Shown here piece after piece: positions 9,370 to 18,004 of a DNA stretch of 64,000 nucleotides. Numbering within the stretch: position 1 is the stretch's first letter; each line of letters begins with the position of its first letter. The stretch covers positions 1 to 64,000 of the forward strand of contig NZ_CANMHM010000013.1 in assembly GCF_947497695.1 (NCBI RefSeq). Reading direction: 5' to 3'. Under the pieces are notes generated by a model. That model did no database searches and had not been told where the DNA came from. It was given only the letters and a program-made list of their open reading frames with translations. Both the position numbers and the translations under genes were made by a program. This DNA is from an uncultured Polaribacter sp. (lineage in GTDB: Bacteria > Bacteroidota > Bacteroidia > Flavobacteriales > Flavobacteriaceae).

Positions 9370-10407
9370 TTGATAAAAGCAACTTACAAAAAATACATTC
9401 TTAATTTTAAAAACCCAAGTGGAACTTCACGTGGAATTTTAAAAACCAAAGAAACTTGGTTTATTATTTTAGAGCAAAATGATAAAATTGGTATTGGAGA
9501 AACAGGTTTGTTTAGAGGCTTAAGTATAGATGATGTTCCTTTTTATGAAGAAAAATTAAAGTGGGTTTGTAAAAACATCAAGGTAGGTATAGCAGCTTTA
9601 CTTAAAGAACTCTTAGAGTTTCCATCAATTCAATTTGGATTGGAGCAAGCTTTTTTATCACTTCAAAGTGCTGATAAATTTGAGTTATTTCCATCAGAAT
9701 TTACAAAAGGACAAAAATCAATTCCTATTAATGGTTTGGTTTGGATGGGAGAGAAGGAGTTTATGAAAAATCAGATTATAGAAAAATTAGAAAATGGTTT
9801 TTCTTGCATTAAAATGAAAATAGGTGCTATTGATTTTGATGCTGAAATTGAGTTGTTACAAGCAATCAGAAAAGAATTTTCAGCCAAAGAAATTGAATTA
9901 AGAGTAGATGCAAATGGTGCTTTTAATCCTAATAATGCTTTAGAAAAATTAAAGATATTATCAGAATTAGAGATTCATTCTATAGAACAACCTATTAAAC
10001 AAGGTCAAATTGAAGAAATGGCAATGTTATGTGCCAAAACACCTTTGCCAATTGCATTAGATGAAGAGTTAATTGGCGTTTTTTCATCCGAAGAAAAAAA
10101 GAAATTGTTAGCAACAATAAAACCTCAATATATCATTTTAAAACCAAGTTTGGTAGGTGGTTTTGCAGGGAGTTTAGCTTGGATTCAATTAGCAGAACAA
10201 AACAATTGCAATTGGTGGGTAACTTCTGCATTAGAAAGCAATATTGGCTTAAATGCAATTGCACAATTTACACATACATTGCAAAATAATTTGCCTCAAG
10301 GCTTAGGAACAGGAGGCTTGTTTACAAATAATTTTATGAGTCCGTTACAAGTTAAAAGCGGTACTTTACACTACAACCCAACTATAAATTGGAATTTTAA
10401 TTTATAA
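9370..10407 (+). CDS. menC: o-Succinylbenzoate synthase (MenC)
   Basis: An enolase-superfamily enzyme that dehydrates SHCHC to o-succinylbenzoate in menaquinone synthesis. The 345-residue product shows the catalytic KMK motif (CIKMKIG, about residue 156), the metal ligands of RVDANGAF, EQPI and DEE, and the second lysine in ILKPSLVGG. The start is TTG: an in-frame TAA lies six codons upstream with no ATG between. Racemase side activity exists in some family members, but the neighbours menA and menE point to MenC. Confidence 0.92.
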   Translation: MIKATYKKYILNFKNPSGTSRGILKTKETWFIILEQNDKIGIGETGLFRGLSIDDVPFYEEKLKWVCKNIKVGIAALLKELLEFPSIQFGLEQAFLSLQSADKFELFPSEFTKGQKSIPINGLVWMGEKEFMKNQIIEKLENGFSCIKMKIGAIDFDAEIELLQAIRKEFSAKEIELRVDANGAFNPNNALEKLKILSELEIHSIEQPIKQGQIEEMAMLCAKTPLPIALDEELIGVFSSEEKKKLLATIKPQYIILKPSLVGGFAGSLAWIQLAEQNNCNWWVTSALESNIGLNAIAQFTHTLQNNLPQGLGTGGLFTNNFMSPLQVKSGTLHYNPTINWNFNL

Positions 10408-10409
10408 AT

Positions 10410-11375
10410 ATGAATTACATACAACAGGCATTTAGAGGTAATAATGAATGGTATCATTGGGTATTTACTATTTTGGTAGCTTTTTTAGGTTGGCAATTTA
10501 TAGGTGTTATACCATTAACGCTTGTTGCTTATTCACATTCTGAAAACATTACAGAATTTATAAAAGCGACTCAAGATAATTTTATGAACTTGGGTATCAA
10601 CAATAATCTCTTCCTTTTTTTAATGATTTTAATGTTTCTTTTTGGTTTAATAGCCCTTATTATTGGTGTTAAATACATTCATAAAAGAACAGTTACGTCT
10701 TTAGTTACCAGCAGAAAAAAGATAGATTGGAAACGATTTTGGTTTGGGTTTGTTACTTGGGGTATTGTTGCTTCTGTTGTAATTGTTATAGGCATTTTTA
10801 TATCGCCAGAAAACTATGTTTGGAATTTTAAACCCATTCCCTTTTTTATATTATTGGCTATTTCTTTTTTGTTTTTACCTTTTCAAACTTCGTTTGAAGA
10901 ATTGTTGTTTAGAGGATATTTTATGCAAGGTTTGGGTATTTTAGCAAAAAACAGATGGTTGCCCTTAATTTTAACTTCTGTTTGTTTTGGTTTATTACAT
11001 GGTGCAAATCCTGAGGTTCAAAAATTAGGAAATATTTCTATGGTATTTTATATTGGTACTGGTTTTTTCTACGGAATTACAACTTTAATGGACGAAGGAA
11101 CTGAGTTATCACTTGGTTTACACGCAATTAATAATATTGTTGCAGCTTTTTTTGTAACTACAAATTGGACGGTTTTTCAAACAGATGCTTTGTATGTAGA
11201 TACTTCAGAACCTTCTGTAGGTTGGGAAATGTTTTTCCCTGTGTTTGTTTTATATCCTTTAATGTTATTCGTTTTTTCTAAGAAATATGGATGGAAAAAT
11301 TGGACAGAAAAATTAACAGGTAAAATTAATGAACCTGTTAATTTGAAAGATAATTATAGAATTTTAGAAGATTGA
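10410..11375 (+). CDS. CPBP-family intramembrane metalloprotease
   Basis: A 321-residue integral membrane protein with seven or eight helices. The CPBP (CAAX prenyl protease-like, Abi) motifs are all present: FEELLFRGYFMQG (EExxxR), LLHGAN, and GLHAINN (HxxxN). The active site lies in the membrane. It starts 2 bases after menC, and its stop overlaps the menE start by TTGA, so it is translationally coupled to quinone synthesis. Substrate unknown. Members of the family process prenylated proteins or peptides, or act in immunity to bacteriocins, so a role in quinone metabolism is not shown. Confidence 0.85.
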   Translation: MNYIQQAFRGNNEWYHWVFTILVAFLGWQFIGVIPLTLVAYSHSENITEFIKATQDNFMNLGINNNLFLFLMILMFLFGLIALIIGVKYIHKRTVTSLVTSRKKIDWKRFWFGFVTWGIVASVVIVIGIFISPENYVWNFKPIPFFILLAISFLFLPFQTSFEELLFRGYFMQGLGILAKNRWLPLILTSVCFGLLHGANPEVQKLGNISMVFYIGTGFFYGITTLMDEGTELSLGLHAINNIVAAFFVTTNWTVFQTDALYVDTSEPSVGWEMFFPVFVLYPLMLFVFSKKYGWKNWTEKLTGKINEPVNLKDNYRILED

Positions 11376-12421
11376 AATTAGAAAAGTTTCATACAAATTT
11401 CCAATTAAACGGAGTTTCATTTTCTTCTGTTGAAGATTTATTAACCTTTACAGAGGGTTTTTGTGATGAAATTCATCAATTTTTAGAAACATGGTTTTCT
11501 AAAGATGATTTTGTTTTCGTAAAAACTTCTGGTTCTACAGGGATTCCTAAAGAGATACAGTTGCAAAAAAAGCAAATGCTTAATTCTGCCATAGCAACTG
11601 GTAATTACTTTAATTTAAAAGAAAATACCACTGCATTATTATGTTTGCCAACTGCATATATTGCTGGTAAAATGATGTTGGTAAGAGCATTAACTTTAGG
11701 TTGGCATTTAGATGTTGTAAAATCAAATTCTTTTCCACTTCGTGGGATAAAAAAAAAGTACGATTTTTCTGCAATGGTACCTTTGCAATTAGAAAACGCT
11801 ATAGATTCTGTAGGTTTAATTAAAACAATAATTGTTGGTGGAGGTGTAGTTTCTAATCAATTGCAACAAAAATTACAAACTATTTCTACAACTGTTTTTG
11901 CAACTTATGGTATGACAGAAACCATAACTCATATTGCTGTTAAAAAGTTGAATAATTTAAAAAATGTAACTTTTAATAGTACAGAAAAGTCTTATTATCA
12001 TGTTTTACCTAATGTAAAAATTTATATTGATGTGAGAAATTGCTTGGTAATTAAAGCTCCTAAAGTTTGTAAGGAGGTTATTTTTACAAATGATATTGTT
12101 CGTTTAATTTCTGATACCCAGTTTGAATGGTTGGGTCGTTTTGACAATGTGATTAATTCTGGAGGAATAAAATTATATCCTGAAAAAATTGAAGAAAAAT
12201 TAGCTAAAATTATTGAAAATCGTTTTTTTGTTGCGGGAATTCCTGATGAAAAACTTGGAGAAAAATTAGTTTTAATAATAGAAGGTAAATATCAAAAAAT
12301 TTCAATTTATAATACTAACTTATCAAAATTTGAAATCCCTAAAGAGACTTATTTTATAGAAAGGTTTATAGAAACAGAAACAAAAAAAATCCAACGTAAA
12401 AAAACATTGAATTTAATTTAA
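11372..12421 (+). CDS. menE: o-Succinylbenzoate-CoA ligase (MenE)
   Basis: An AMP-forming ligase that activates o-succinylbenzoate with CoA. Motifs in the 349-residue product: P-loop TSGSTGIPKE near residue 52, TYGMTETI near 178, GRFDNVINSGGIKL near 250, and the C-terminal lysine region KIQRKK. It is shorter than the 450-500 residues of many homologues, a size I associate with Bacteroidota MenE. It starts with TTG overlapping the stop of the CPBP gene by 4 bases, and its 3' end overlaps prmC tail to tail by 4 bases, so no terminator can fit between them. Confidence 0.88.
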   Translation: MKLEKFHTNFQLNGVSFSSVEDLLTFTEGFCDEIHQFLETWFSKDDFVFVKTSGSTGIPKEIQLQKKQMLNSAIATGNYFNLKENTTALLCLPTAYIAGKMMLVRALTLGWHLDVVKSNSFPLRGIKKKYDFSAMVPLQLENAIDSVGLIKTIIVGGGVVSNQLQQKLQTISTTVFATYGMTETITHIAVKKLNNLKNVTFNSTEKSYYHVLPNVKIYIDVRNCLVIKAPKVCKEVIFTNDIVRLISDTQFEWLGRFDNVINSGGIKLYPEKIEEKLAKIIENRFFVAGIPDEKLGEKLVLIIEGKYQKISIYNTNLSKFEIPKETYFIERFIETETKKIQRKKTLNLI

Positions 12422-13281
12422 TAGTTTGCTTTTATCATTCTATCATTACCAAATAAATCTTTTTTTAATTCAATATTTTTAAAACCTTTTTCTTGTAACA
12501 TTTTAAAGGTTTCTGGCCCTAAATATTGATTGATTTCAAAAAATAAAATTCCATTTTTTGATAAACTTTGCCTTGCTAAATCAGTAATTTTTTTATAAAA
12601 AATCAATGGATTATCATCATCAACAAACAACGCTAAGTGAGGTTCATTTTTTAAAACATTATTTTGTATTTCTATTTTTTCTAATTCTCTAACATAAGGA
12701 GGGTTAGAAACAATAACATCATATTTTTGAGGTAGTTTTTCTGTTTCTAAAATATTCATTTCTAAAAAAGAAACAACAGCATTATTTAAAGTTGCATTTT
12801 GTTTGGCTATTTCTAAAGCTTTTGTAGAAACATCAATCGCAGTAATTTTTGTGTTTGTTAGGTTTTTAGCCAATGAAATAGGAATACAACCAGTTCCTGT
12901 GCCAATATCAAGTATTGTAATTTTTTGGTCTTGGTTCTTAGTTCTTATCTCTTGAGTTTCATTTAGAATCCATGCTACCAATTCTTCAGTTTCTGGTCTT
13001 GGTATTAATGTGTTTTCATCAACCATAAAAGGCAATCCATAAAATTCTGTTTTCCCTAAAATATATTGAATAGGCTCTTCATTTTGTAGTCTTTCTGTAA
13101 TTGTTTTCAATTCAGATAAAACATCAATAGTAATTAAAAAATCGGGCTTTAAAACAGTATCAATTCTTTGTAAATTAAGTTTTTCTTCCATCAAAAGAAA
13201 AAAGAAACTTTCTATTTCTGTTTTGGGATATATTTCTGAAAGCTTTTCAGAAAAAAATAATTTAAATTGTTTTAAATTCAT
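12418..13281 (-). CDS. prmC: Peptide chain release factor N5-glutamine methyltransferase (PrmC)
   Basis: Methylates the GGQ glutamine of release factors RF1 and RF2 in the cytoplasm. The 287-residue product has a helical N-terminal domain (1-80), the SAM-binding loop ILDIGTGTGCIPISLA near residue 122, and the family signature NPPYV near 190. The sequence IPRPETEELV just before the SAM domain is also PrmC-typical. The ATG overlaps the cls stop by ATGA, so the two are translationally coupled, cls being upstream. Confidence 0.93.
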   Translation of the reverse strand: MNLKQFKLFFSEKLSEIYPKTEIESFFFLLMEEKLNLQRIDTVLKPDFLITIDVLSELKTITERLQNEEPIQYILGKTEFYGLPFMVDENTLIPRPETEELVAWILNETQEIRTKNQDQKITILDIGTGTGCIPISLAKNLTNTKITAIDVSTKALEIAKQNATLNNAVVSFLEMNILETEKLPQKYDVIVSNPPYVRELEKIEIQNNVLKNEPHLALFVDDDNPLIFYKKITDLARQSLSKNGILFFEINQYLGPETFKMLQEKGFKNIELKKDLFGNDRMIKANY

Positions 13282-14699
13282 AGTAAAGGACTTAAAAATC
13301 TAGCAAAACGTTCAAGTGTTTTTTGTTTAAAACTTCTGTTTTTAAATTCTTCATATACCACTTTGGTAGCTTTTTTAACACGCTCGTCAAATTCTTCTCG
13401 AAGTTCTAAAGCAATATTTTTATCAAAAATTAAGGCATTTAACTCATAATTATGTTCAAAGCTTCTACAATCGAAGTTTGTAGAACCAATAGAGGAAATT
13501 TCATCATCAATAAAAATAACTTTAGAATGAGAAAAATCATCACGTAAATAAATATGTACTCCAGATTTAATTAAAACTTCAAAATAAGAATACATACTGT
13601 AATCTGCTATTTTAGAATCGCCCTTTTTAGGCAATAATAAAGTAACATTTACACCACTTAATGCAGCTATTTTAAAAGCTTCTAAAATAGAAAAAGTGGG
13701 AATAAAATAAGGATTTAAAACACAAATGCTTTTTTTTGCAGTATTAATTAAGGTTAAATATTGTTGCATTACAATAGATTGTTCATAATCTGGACCACCA
13801 GAAACAATTTGTAATTTGGTGTTGCCTTTGCAAGGAAATGGTTTTAAAAATTCTTTATTTTTACTTAAATCTTGTTCTGTAGCATAATAAAAATCCTTTA
13901 AAAAAGATTTATGTAAACTTGTTACAGCACGCCCTTTAATCTGTAAATGAGTGTCTTGCCAAATGCCTAAAAATTTATTGTCAATATATTCATCAGAAAT
14001 ATTTACACCACCTGTAAAACCAATCTTATTATCTATTACACAAATTTTTCTATGATTCCTATGATTCAAAGAAAAAAGAAACTTTCCAAATTCAAATGGA
14101 GTTTCAGGATAAATTTCTACCCCCATTTTTTTTAGTTTTTCTTTGGTATACTTTTTTAAAGAAGAGCTTCCAAAATCATCATATAAAATTCTAACTTCTA
14201 CATTTTCTTTTCTTTTTTTTTCAATTTCATTAATGATACTGTTTAAAATTTTACCATCTTCTAAAATATAATATTGAAGATGAATAAATTTTTGTGCATT
14301 TTTGATGGCATCTAAAATTGCATCAAAAGCTATTTTTCCATTTTTTAAAAGTTGGATGTCATTTCCCTCATCCAAAGGAATATTTGTAGTTGTGAAAATA
14401 AGATTAGATATTTTTTTTGCGTTATCAGAATTTAAATTTTCTGAGTGATTATTAGTTGTTTTTTTAAAAGATTTTTTAATATAATTTTTTCTTCGTTTGA
14501 TTTCTTTTAATTCTAAAAATTTTAATTTTCTTCTATTAATCCCAAAAATAACATAGGCAATAACTCCTATAAATGGAAAAAATAACGTAATTAAAATCCA
14601 ACTTAAAGACTTTGATGGTTTTATACCAAAATATAAAATATTATAAAAAGCCCAACAAAAAAGAAAAATATGAAGGGTAGAAAGTATGTAATAAATCAA
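13278..14699 (-). CDS. cls: Cardiolipin synthase
   Basis: Joins two phosphatidylglycerols, or a PG and a PE, to form cardiolipin at the inner membrane. The 473-residue product has two N-terminal membrane helices (about 2-22 and 33-53) and two phospholipase-D HKD motifs: HRNHRKICVIDNKIGFTGG near residue 217 and HSKVIFIDDEISSIGSTN near 393. The start is TTG (minus strand). It is followed by prmC with a 4-base overlap. Substrate specificity between ClsA, B and C types cannot be read; two N-terminal helices favour ClsA. Confidence 0.92.
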   Translation of the reverse strand: MIYYILSTLHIFLFCWAFYNILYFGIKPSKSLSWILITLFFPFIGVIAYVIFGINRRKLKFLELKEIKRRKNYIKKSFKKTTNNHSENLNSDNAKKISNLIFTTTNIPLDEGNDIQLLKNGKIAFDAILDAIKNAQKFIHLQYYILEDGKILNSIINEIEKKRKENVEVRILYDDFGSSSLKKYTKEKLKKMGVEIYPETPFEFGKFLFSLNHRNHRKICVIDNKIGFTGGVNISDEYIDNKFLGIWQDTHLQIKGRAVTSLHKSFLKDFYYATEQDLSKNKEFLKPFPCKGNTKLQIVSGGPDYEQSIVMQQYLTLINTAKKSICVLNPYFIPTFSILEAFKIAALSGVNVTLLLPKKGDSKIADYSMYSYFEVLIKSGVHIYLRDDFSHSKVIFIDDEISSIGSTNFDCRSFEHNYELNALIFDKNIALELREEFDERVKKATKVVYEEFKNRSFKQKTLERFARFLSPLL

Positions 14700-14779
14700 T
14701 TTTTAGTTTTAATTTTTTTTAAAATTATATGAGTTTTAATTTCTCTTCTAATAAAACTATTAGATGCCATTAATTCCAT

Positions 14780-14787
14780 TATTTTTG
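14780..14787 (+). promoter_or_regulatory. -7 element upstream of the LEA-type lipoprotein gene
   Basis: TATTTTTG matches TAnnTTTG and lies 37 bases before the ATG at 14824. No TTTG is seen 19 bases upstream. It falls inside the longer ORF reading from 14764, which argues for the later start. Confidence 0.4.
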
Positions 14788-14823
14788 CACAAGCAAGATA
14801 TTAATTTTTTAAATCTTAATTAC

Positions 14824-15288
14824 ATGTATAAACTATTATATTTTTTACTTTTATTTTTACTAATTAACAGTTGTACTGTTAAAGAAAAACCTGTTTTTGT
14901 GAGAGTTGATAATATAAAACTTGTCAGTTTTGCAGCAGATACTATTCGTTTAAAAGCAAATGCTTTTTTTACAAATCCTAATGATGTTGGAGGAAAAATA
15001 ACGACCGAAGAAATTAAAGTAATTATTAATGATGAAGAAGTTGCGCAAATTTCTTCGGATGAGTTTAAAGTACCTGCAAGAGAAGAATTTTCAATGCCAT
15101 TATTAGCAGTAATACCAACTAAAAGAATTTTAGAAAGTAATAAAAACGGTTTTTTAGGCGGTTTGTTAAATTCTGTTTTAAAAAAGTCAATTAAAGTACA
15201 ATTAAAAGGAAATTTAAAATACAACGTATTTGGTTTTTCTGGCGATTATGCAATTGATGAAACTGAAGACATTAAAATTAAATTTTAA
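14824..15288 (+). CDS. LEA-type 2 (WHy-domain) lipoprotein
   Basis: A 154-residue exported lipoprotein of unknown role. The start at 14824 gives a proper signal peptide (MYKLLYFLLLFLLINSC) with a lipobox cysteine at residue 17; a start at 14764 would add 20 residues before the signal. The body has the LEA-2/WHy pattern: an immunoglobulin-like beta sandwich with NPNDVGGKITTEEIKVIIN and a late strand KVQLKGNLKYNVFG. The residues after the cysteine (TVKEK) do not look like a surface-export signal, so it probably faces the periplasm. ribD follows and is read in the same frame after the stop. Confidence 0.7.
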   Translation: MYKLLYFLLLFLLINSCTVKEKPVFVRVDNIKLVSFAADTIRLKANAFFTNPNDVGGKITTEEIKVIINDEEVAQISSDEFKVPAREEFSMPLLAVIPTKRILESNKNGFLGGLLNSVLKKSIKVQLKGNLKYNVFGFSGDYAIDETEDIKIKF

Positions 15289-15312
15289 TTTTTTATTATA
15301 AAATCAAAAATT

Positions 15313-16353
15313 ATTAACCACCAATTTTACATAAAACGCTGTTTGCAAATTGCTAAAAACGGAATAGGTTTAGCACGTCCAAATCCTTCTGTTGGTGCAG
15401 TTGTGGTGCATCAAAATAAAATTATTGGCGAAGGTTTTACATCTATTTATGGTAGTAATCATGCAGAAGTAAATGCCATTAATGCTGTAGAAAATACATC
15501 ACTTTTAAAAGAGGCTACTATTTATGTTAGCTTAGAGCCTTGTGCTCATTTTGGAAAAACACCTCCTTGTGCAGATTTAATTGTAAAACATCAATTAAAA
15601 AATGTAGTTATTGGTTGTGTAGATTCTAATAGTTTGGTTGCTGGTAAAGGAATAGAACGACTTAAAAAAGCTGGAATTAAGGTAATTGTTGGTGTTTTAG
15701 AAGCAGAATGTAGAAAACATCACAAACGTTTTTTTTCTGTTGAAGAAAAAAAACGCCCTTTTATTATCTTAAAATGGGCAGAAACTCAAGATGGTTTTAT
15801 TGCTCCTTTAAATAAAAATGAGCAAAAGCCAGTTTGGATCTCTAACTCATATTCTCAACAATTGGTTCATAAATTGCGAAGTGAAGAACACGCTATTTTA
15901 GTGGGTACAAATACTGTGATTGCAGACAATCCTACATTAAATGTGAGAAGTTGGTCTGGTCAAAACCCTTTTAGAATTGTTTTAGATGCTAATTTAAGAA
16001 TCCCTGTAAATAGTAGTGTTTTAGACGGAAGTGTTAAGACGATTGTTCTTTTTAACAACAATAAGAGGTTTCAACCCCTTACTAATATTATTTATGAAAA
16101 TATAAATTTTGGTCAAAATCTAGCAATTCAAATTTGTAACGTTCTTCAAAAACACAATATTCAATCTGTAATTATTGAAGGTGGATCACAAACATTACAA
16201 ACGTTTATTGATGAAAATCTTTGGGATGAAGCTCATGTTTTTGTAGGTAAAACTAAATTTAAAGAAGGAGTGAAAGCACCAGTTTTTAATAAAGTAATAA
16301 AAGAACAACGAAACATCAAAACAGATGTTTTAAAAATATATACAAATGATTAG
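15313..16353 (+). CDS. ribD: Riboflavin biosynthesis protein RibD (deaminase/reductase), ATT start
   Basis: A bifunctional enzyme: deaminates the pyrimidine and then reduces the ribosyl side chain in riboflavin synthesis. The deaminase domain has HAE (residues 50-52 from the ATT) and PCAHFGKTPPC (zinc Cys 77 and 86); the reductase domain follows from about 150 with WAETQDGFIA and IIEGGSQTLQTF. No ATG, GTG or TTG lies between the previous in-frame stop (15286-15288) and the TTG at 15343. Starting at that TTG would remove the conserved opening helix (NHQFYIKRC). I therefore place the start at ATT 15313; ATT 15310 is an alternative. It overlaps the HAD gene by 8 bases. Confidence 0.85.
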   Translation: MNHQFYIKRCLQIAKNGIGLARPNPSVGAVVVHQNKIIGEGFTSIYGSNHAEVNAINAVENTSLLKEATIYVSLEPCAHFGKTPPCADLIVKHQLKNVVIGCVDSNSLVAGKGIERLKKAGIKVIVGVLEAECRKHHKRFFSVEEKKRPFIILKWAETQDGFIAPLNKNEQKPVWISNSYSQQLVHKLRSEEHAILVGTNTVIADNPTLNVRSWSGQNPFRIVLDANLRIPVNSSVLDGSVKTIVLFNNNKRFQPLTNIIYENINFGQNLAIQICNVLQKHNIQSVIIEGGSQTLQTFIDENLWDEAHVFVGKTKFKEGVKAPVFNKVIKEQRNIKTDVLKIYTND

Positions 16354-16957
16354 AAACATCATTTTCGATTTTGGCGATATTTTTATCAATCTAGACAAAC
16401 CAGCAACTATTAGAGAAATGGCAAAACTTGGTGTTTCTGAAATTTCTGATGAAATGATTGCAGTGTATCATCAATATGAAAAGGGATTGATTTCTACAGA
16501 ACAGTTTGTTCATTTTTATCATGATACTTTTAAAATTGATAAAAACGATTTAATTTTTGCATGGAATGCTGTTTTGTTAGATTTTCCTAAAAAACGATTA
16601 GAATTTTTAAAACAATTGGCAGCAAGTAAAAAGTATAGACTATTTTTATTGAGTAATACTAATGATTTACACATTAAATCTATTCAAAATTCTTTAGGAA
16701 ACCAGTTTTATAACCAATTTAAAAGCTGTTTTGAGCAGTTTTATTTATCGCACGAAATTCATTTTAGAAAACCAGATTCAGAAATTTATGAGTTTGTAAT
16801 CAATCAGAATAATTTAAAAGCATCAGAAACGTTGTTTGTAGATGATTTAAAAGAAAACACTGTTGCTGCAAATACTTTAGGAATTAAAACTTGGAATTTA
16901 ATTCCTGGTAAAGAAGATGTAACCACCTTGTTTGAGAAAAAAGACCTTTTATTTTGA
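16346..16957 (+). CDS. HAD-IA phosphatase, YihX-like
   Basis: A cytoplasmic phosphatase of the haloacid dehalogenase family, 203 residues. Motif I is FDFGD, with nucleophile Asp8 but Gly10 where most phosphatases have the second Asp; YihX (alpha-glucose-1-phosphatase) uses the similar FDLGN. Motif II is LLSNTND (about residue 107), motif III the lysine of RKPDSEIYEF (about 139), motif IV VDDLKEN (about 164). It overlaps ribD by 8 bases and the transporter gene by 4. Dephosphorylation of a riboflavin intermediate is possible from the context, since HAD enzymes perform that step elsewhere, but this is inference. Confidence 0.78.
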   Translation: MIRNIIFDFGDIFINLDKPATIREMAKLGVSEISDEMIAVYHQYEKGLISTEQFVHFYHDTFKIDKNDLIFAWNAVLLDFPKKRLEFLKQLAASKKYRLFLLSNTNDLHIKSIQNSLGNQFYNQFKSCFEQFYLSHEIHFRKPDSEIYEFVINQNNLKASETLFVDDLKENTVAANTLGIKTWNLIPGKEDVTTLFEKKDLLF

Positions 16958-17814
16958 TTTATTTACTTTTAAGTGTCCTTTTTTCTTCAGGCTTATTTGT
17001 TATATTTAAATATTTCGTTATTTATAAAATAGATACTTTAAAGGCAATTGTTGTAAATTATGTGGTTGCTTTTAGTTTAGGAATTAGTTTTTCTGATAGT
17101 ACATTCTCTTTTAATGAAATACCTCAAAAACCATGGTTTTTTGGAGCTATGGTTTTAGGAGCTTTATTTATTTCTGTCTTTTTTGTGATGGCAAATACAG
17201 CACAACAAAATGGGGTTTCTGTAGCTTCTGTTGCAGGAAAAATGTCTGTTGTAATTCCAGTAATTTTCGGTATTGTATTGTATGATGAATCCTATTCTTT
17301 ATGGAAGGTTATAGGTGTTTTAATTGCCTTAATTTCTGTGTATTTAACATCTGTAAAAGAGCAGGGAACAACTTTAAAGGCAGGATTATTATTCCCAATA
17401 TTACTCTTTTTTGGTTCTGGAGCTATTGATACAATTCTTAAATATGTAGAAGTTAATTTTGTACAGAAAAATGAAGTGTCACTATTTTCAGGTAGTTTGT
17501 TTGGTTTTGCAGCAATTTTTGGATTGTTGATTTTATCAATAAAAACAATTCGTAAAAGAGCATCTTTTGGATTTAAAAATATAATTGCAGGTATTATTCT
17601 TGGAATTCCTAACTATTTTACAATAGTATTTATTATTAAAGCATTGCAAACAGCAGGTTTTGAGAGCTCTACATTGTTTACTGTAAATAATGTAACTGTT
17701 GTAGTGCTATCAACTTTAGTTGGGTTTCTTTTGTTTAAAGAAAAATTTAGCCTAAAAAACAAAATAGGTGTTGTATTAGCTATTTTAGGAATTGTATTGG
17801 TAGCTGTTGCTTAA
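16954..17814 (+). CDS. DMT-superfamily (EamA-type) transporter
   Basis: An inner-membrane carrier of 286 residues with ten predicted helices in two EamA-like halves (about 1-135 and 145-286); each half ends in the typical pattern, for example LYDESYSLWKVIGVLIALI near residue 109. It starts with TTG overlapping the HAD stop (TTGA), so translation is coupled to it. The substrate is unknown; the link to ribD and the HAD gene may only reflect gene packing. A MITE-like element lies directly downstream. Confidence 0.8.
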   Translation: MIYLLLSVLFSSGLFVIFKYFVIYKIDTLKAIVVNYVVAFSLGISFSDSTFSFNEIPQKPWFFGAMVLGALFISVFFVMANTAQQNGVSVASVAGKMSVVIPVIFGIVLYDESYSLWKVIGVLIALISVYLTSVKEQGTTLKAGLLFPILLFFGSGAIDTILKYVEVNFVQKNEVSLFSGSLFGFAAIFGLLILSIKTIRKRASFGFKNIIAGIILGIPNYFTIVFIIKALQTAGFESSTLFTVNNVTVVVLSTLVGFLLFKEKFSLKNKIGVVLAILGIVLVAVA

Positions 17815-17840
17815 TTTATAGGTTATTTTTTTAAATTATT

Positions 17841-17972
17841 TGTCATTTCTGAGAAGACAACAATCTAGCATATACTTTTTATTTTAGAAAAGTACATAAT
17901 TACTCTTTTGCAGAGCAAGTCAATTCCTTTTTAATTGTTAAAGTATAGATTCCTGTTTTCACAGGAATGACA
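17841..17972. repeat. MITE-like element with imperfect terminal inverted repeats
   Basis: The left end reads TGTCATTTCTGAGAAGACA and continues through an AATCTAGCATATACTTT block. The right end is its imperfect inverse: read on the minus strand it is TGTCATTCCTGTGAAAACAG followed by GAATCTATACTTT. The termini match over about 30 positions with a few changes and enclose about 60 bases with no ORF. TGTCATTCCTG...AGGAATC termini are typical of dispersed non-coding repeats in bacteria. It sits between the DMT transporter and YigZ genes. There is no clear target duplication. Confidence 0.65.
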
Positions 17973-18004
17973 GTTGCTTTATTAATAATATTTTAGAATT
18001 TATA

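Noticed and set aside
14820..15224. 134-codon minus-strand ORF
   Set aside because: Antisense to the lipoprotein gene, which has a signal peptide and lipobox.
16346..16957. HAD protein as inactive, because the second Asp of motif I is Gly
   Set aside because: Active YihX-type phosphatases carry the same change, so this is not evidence of loss.
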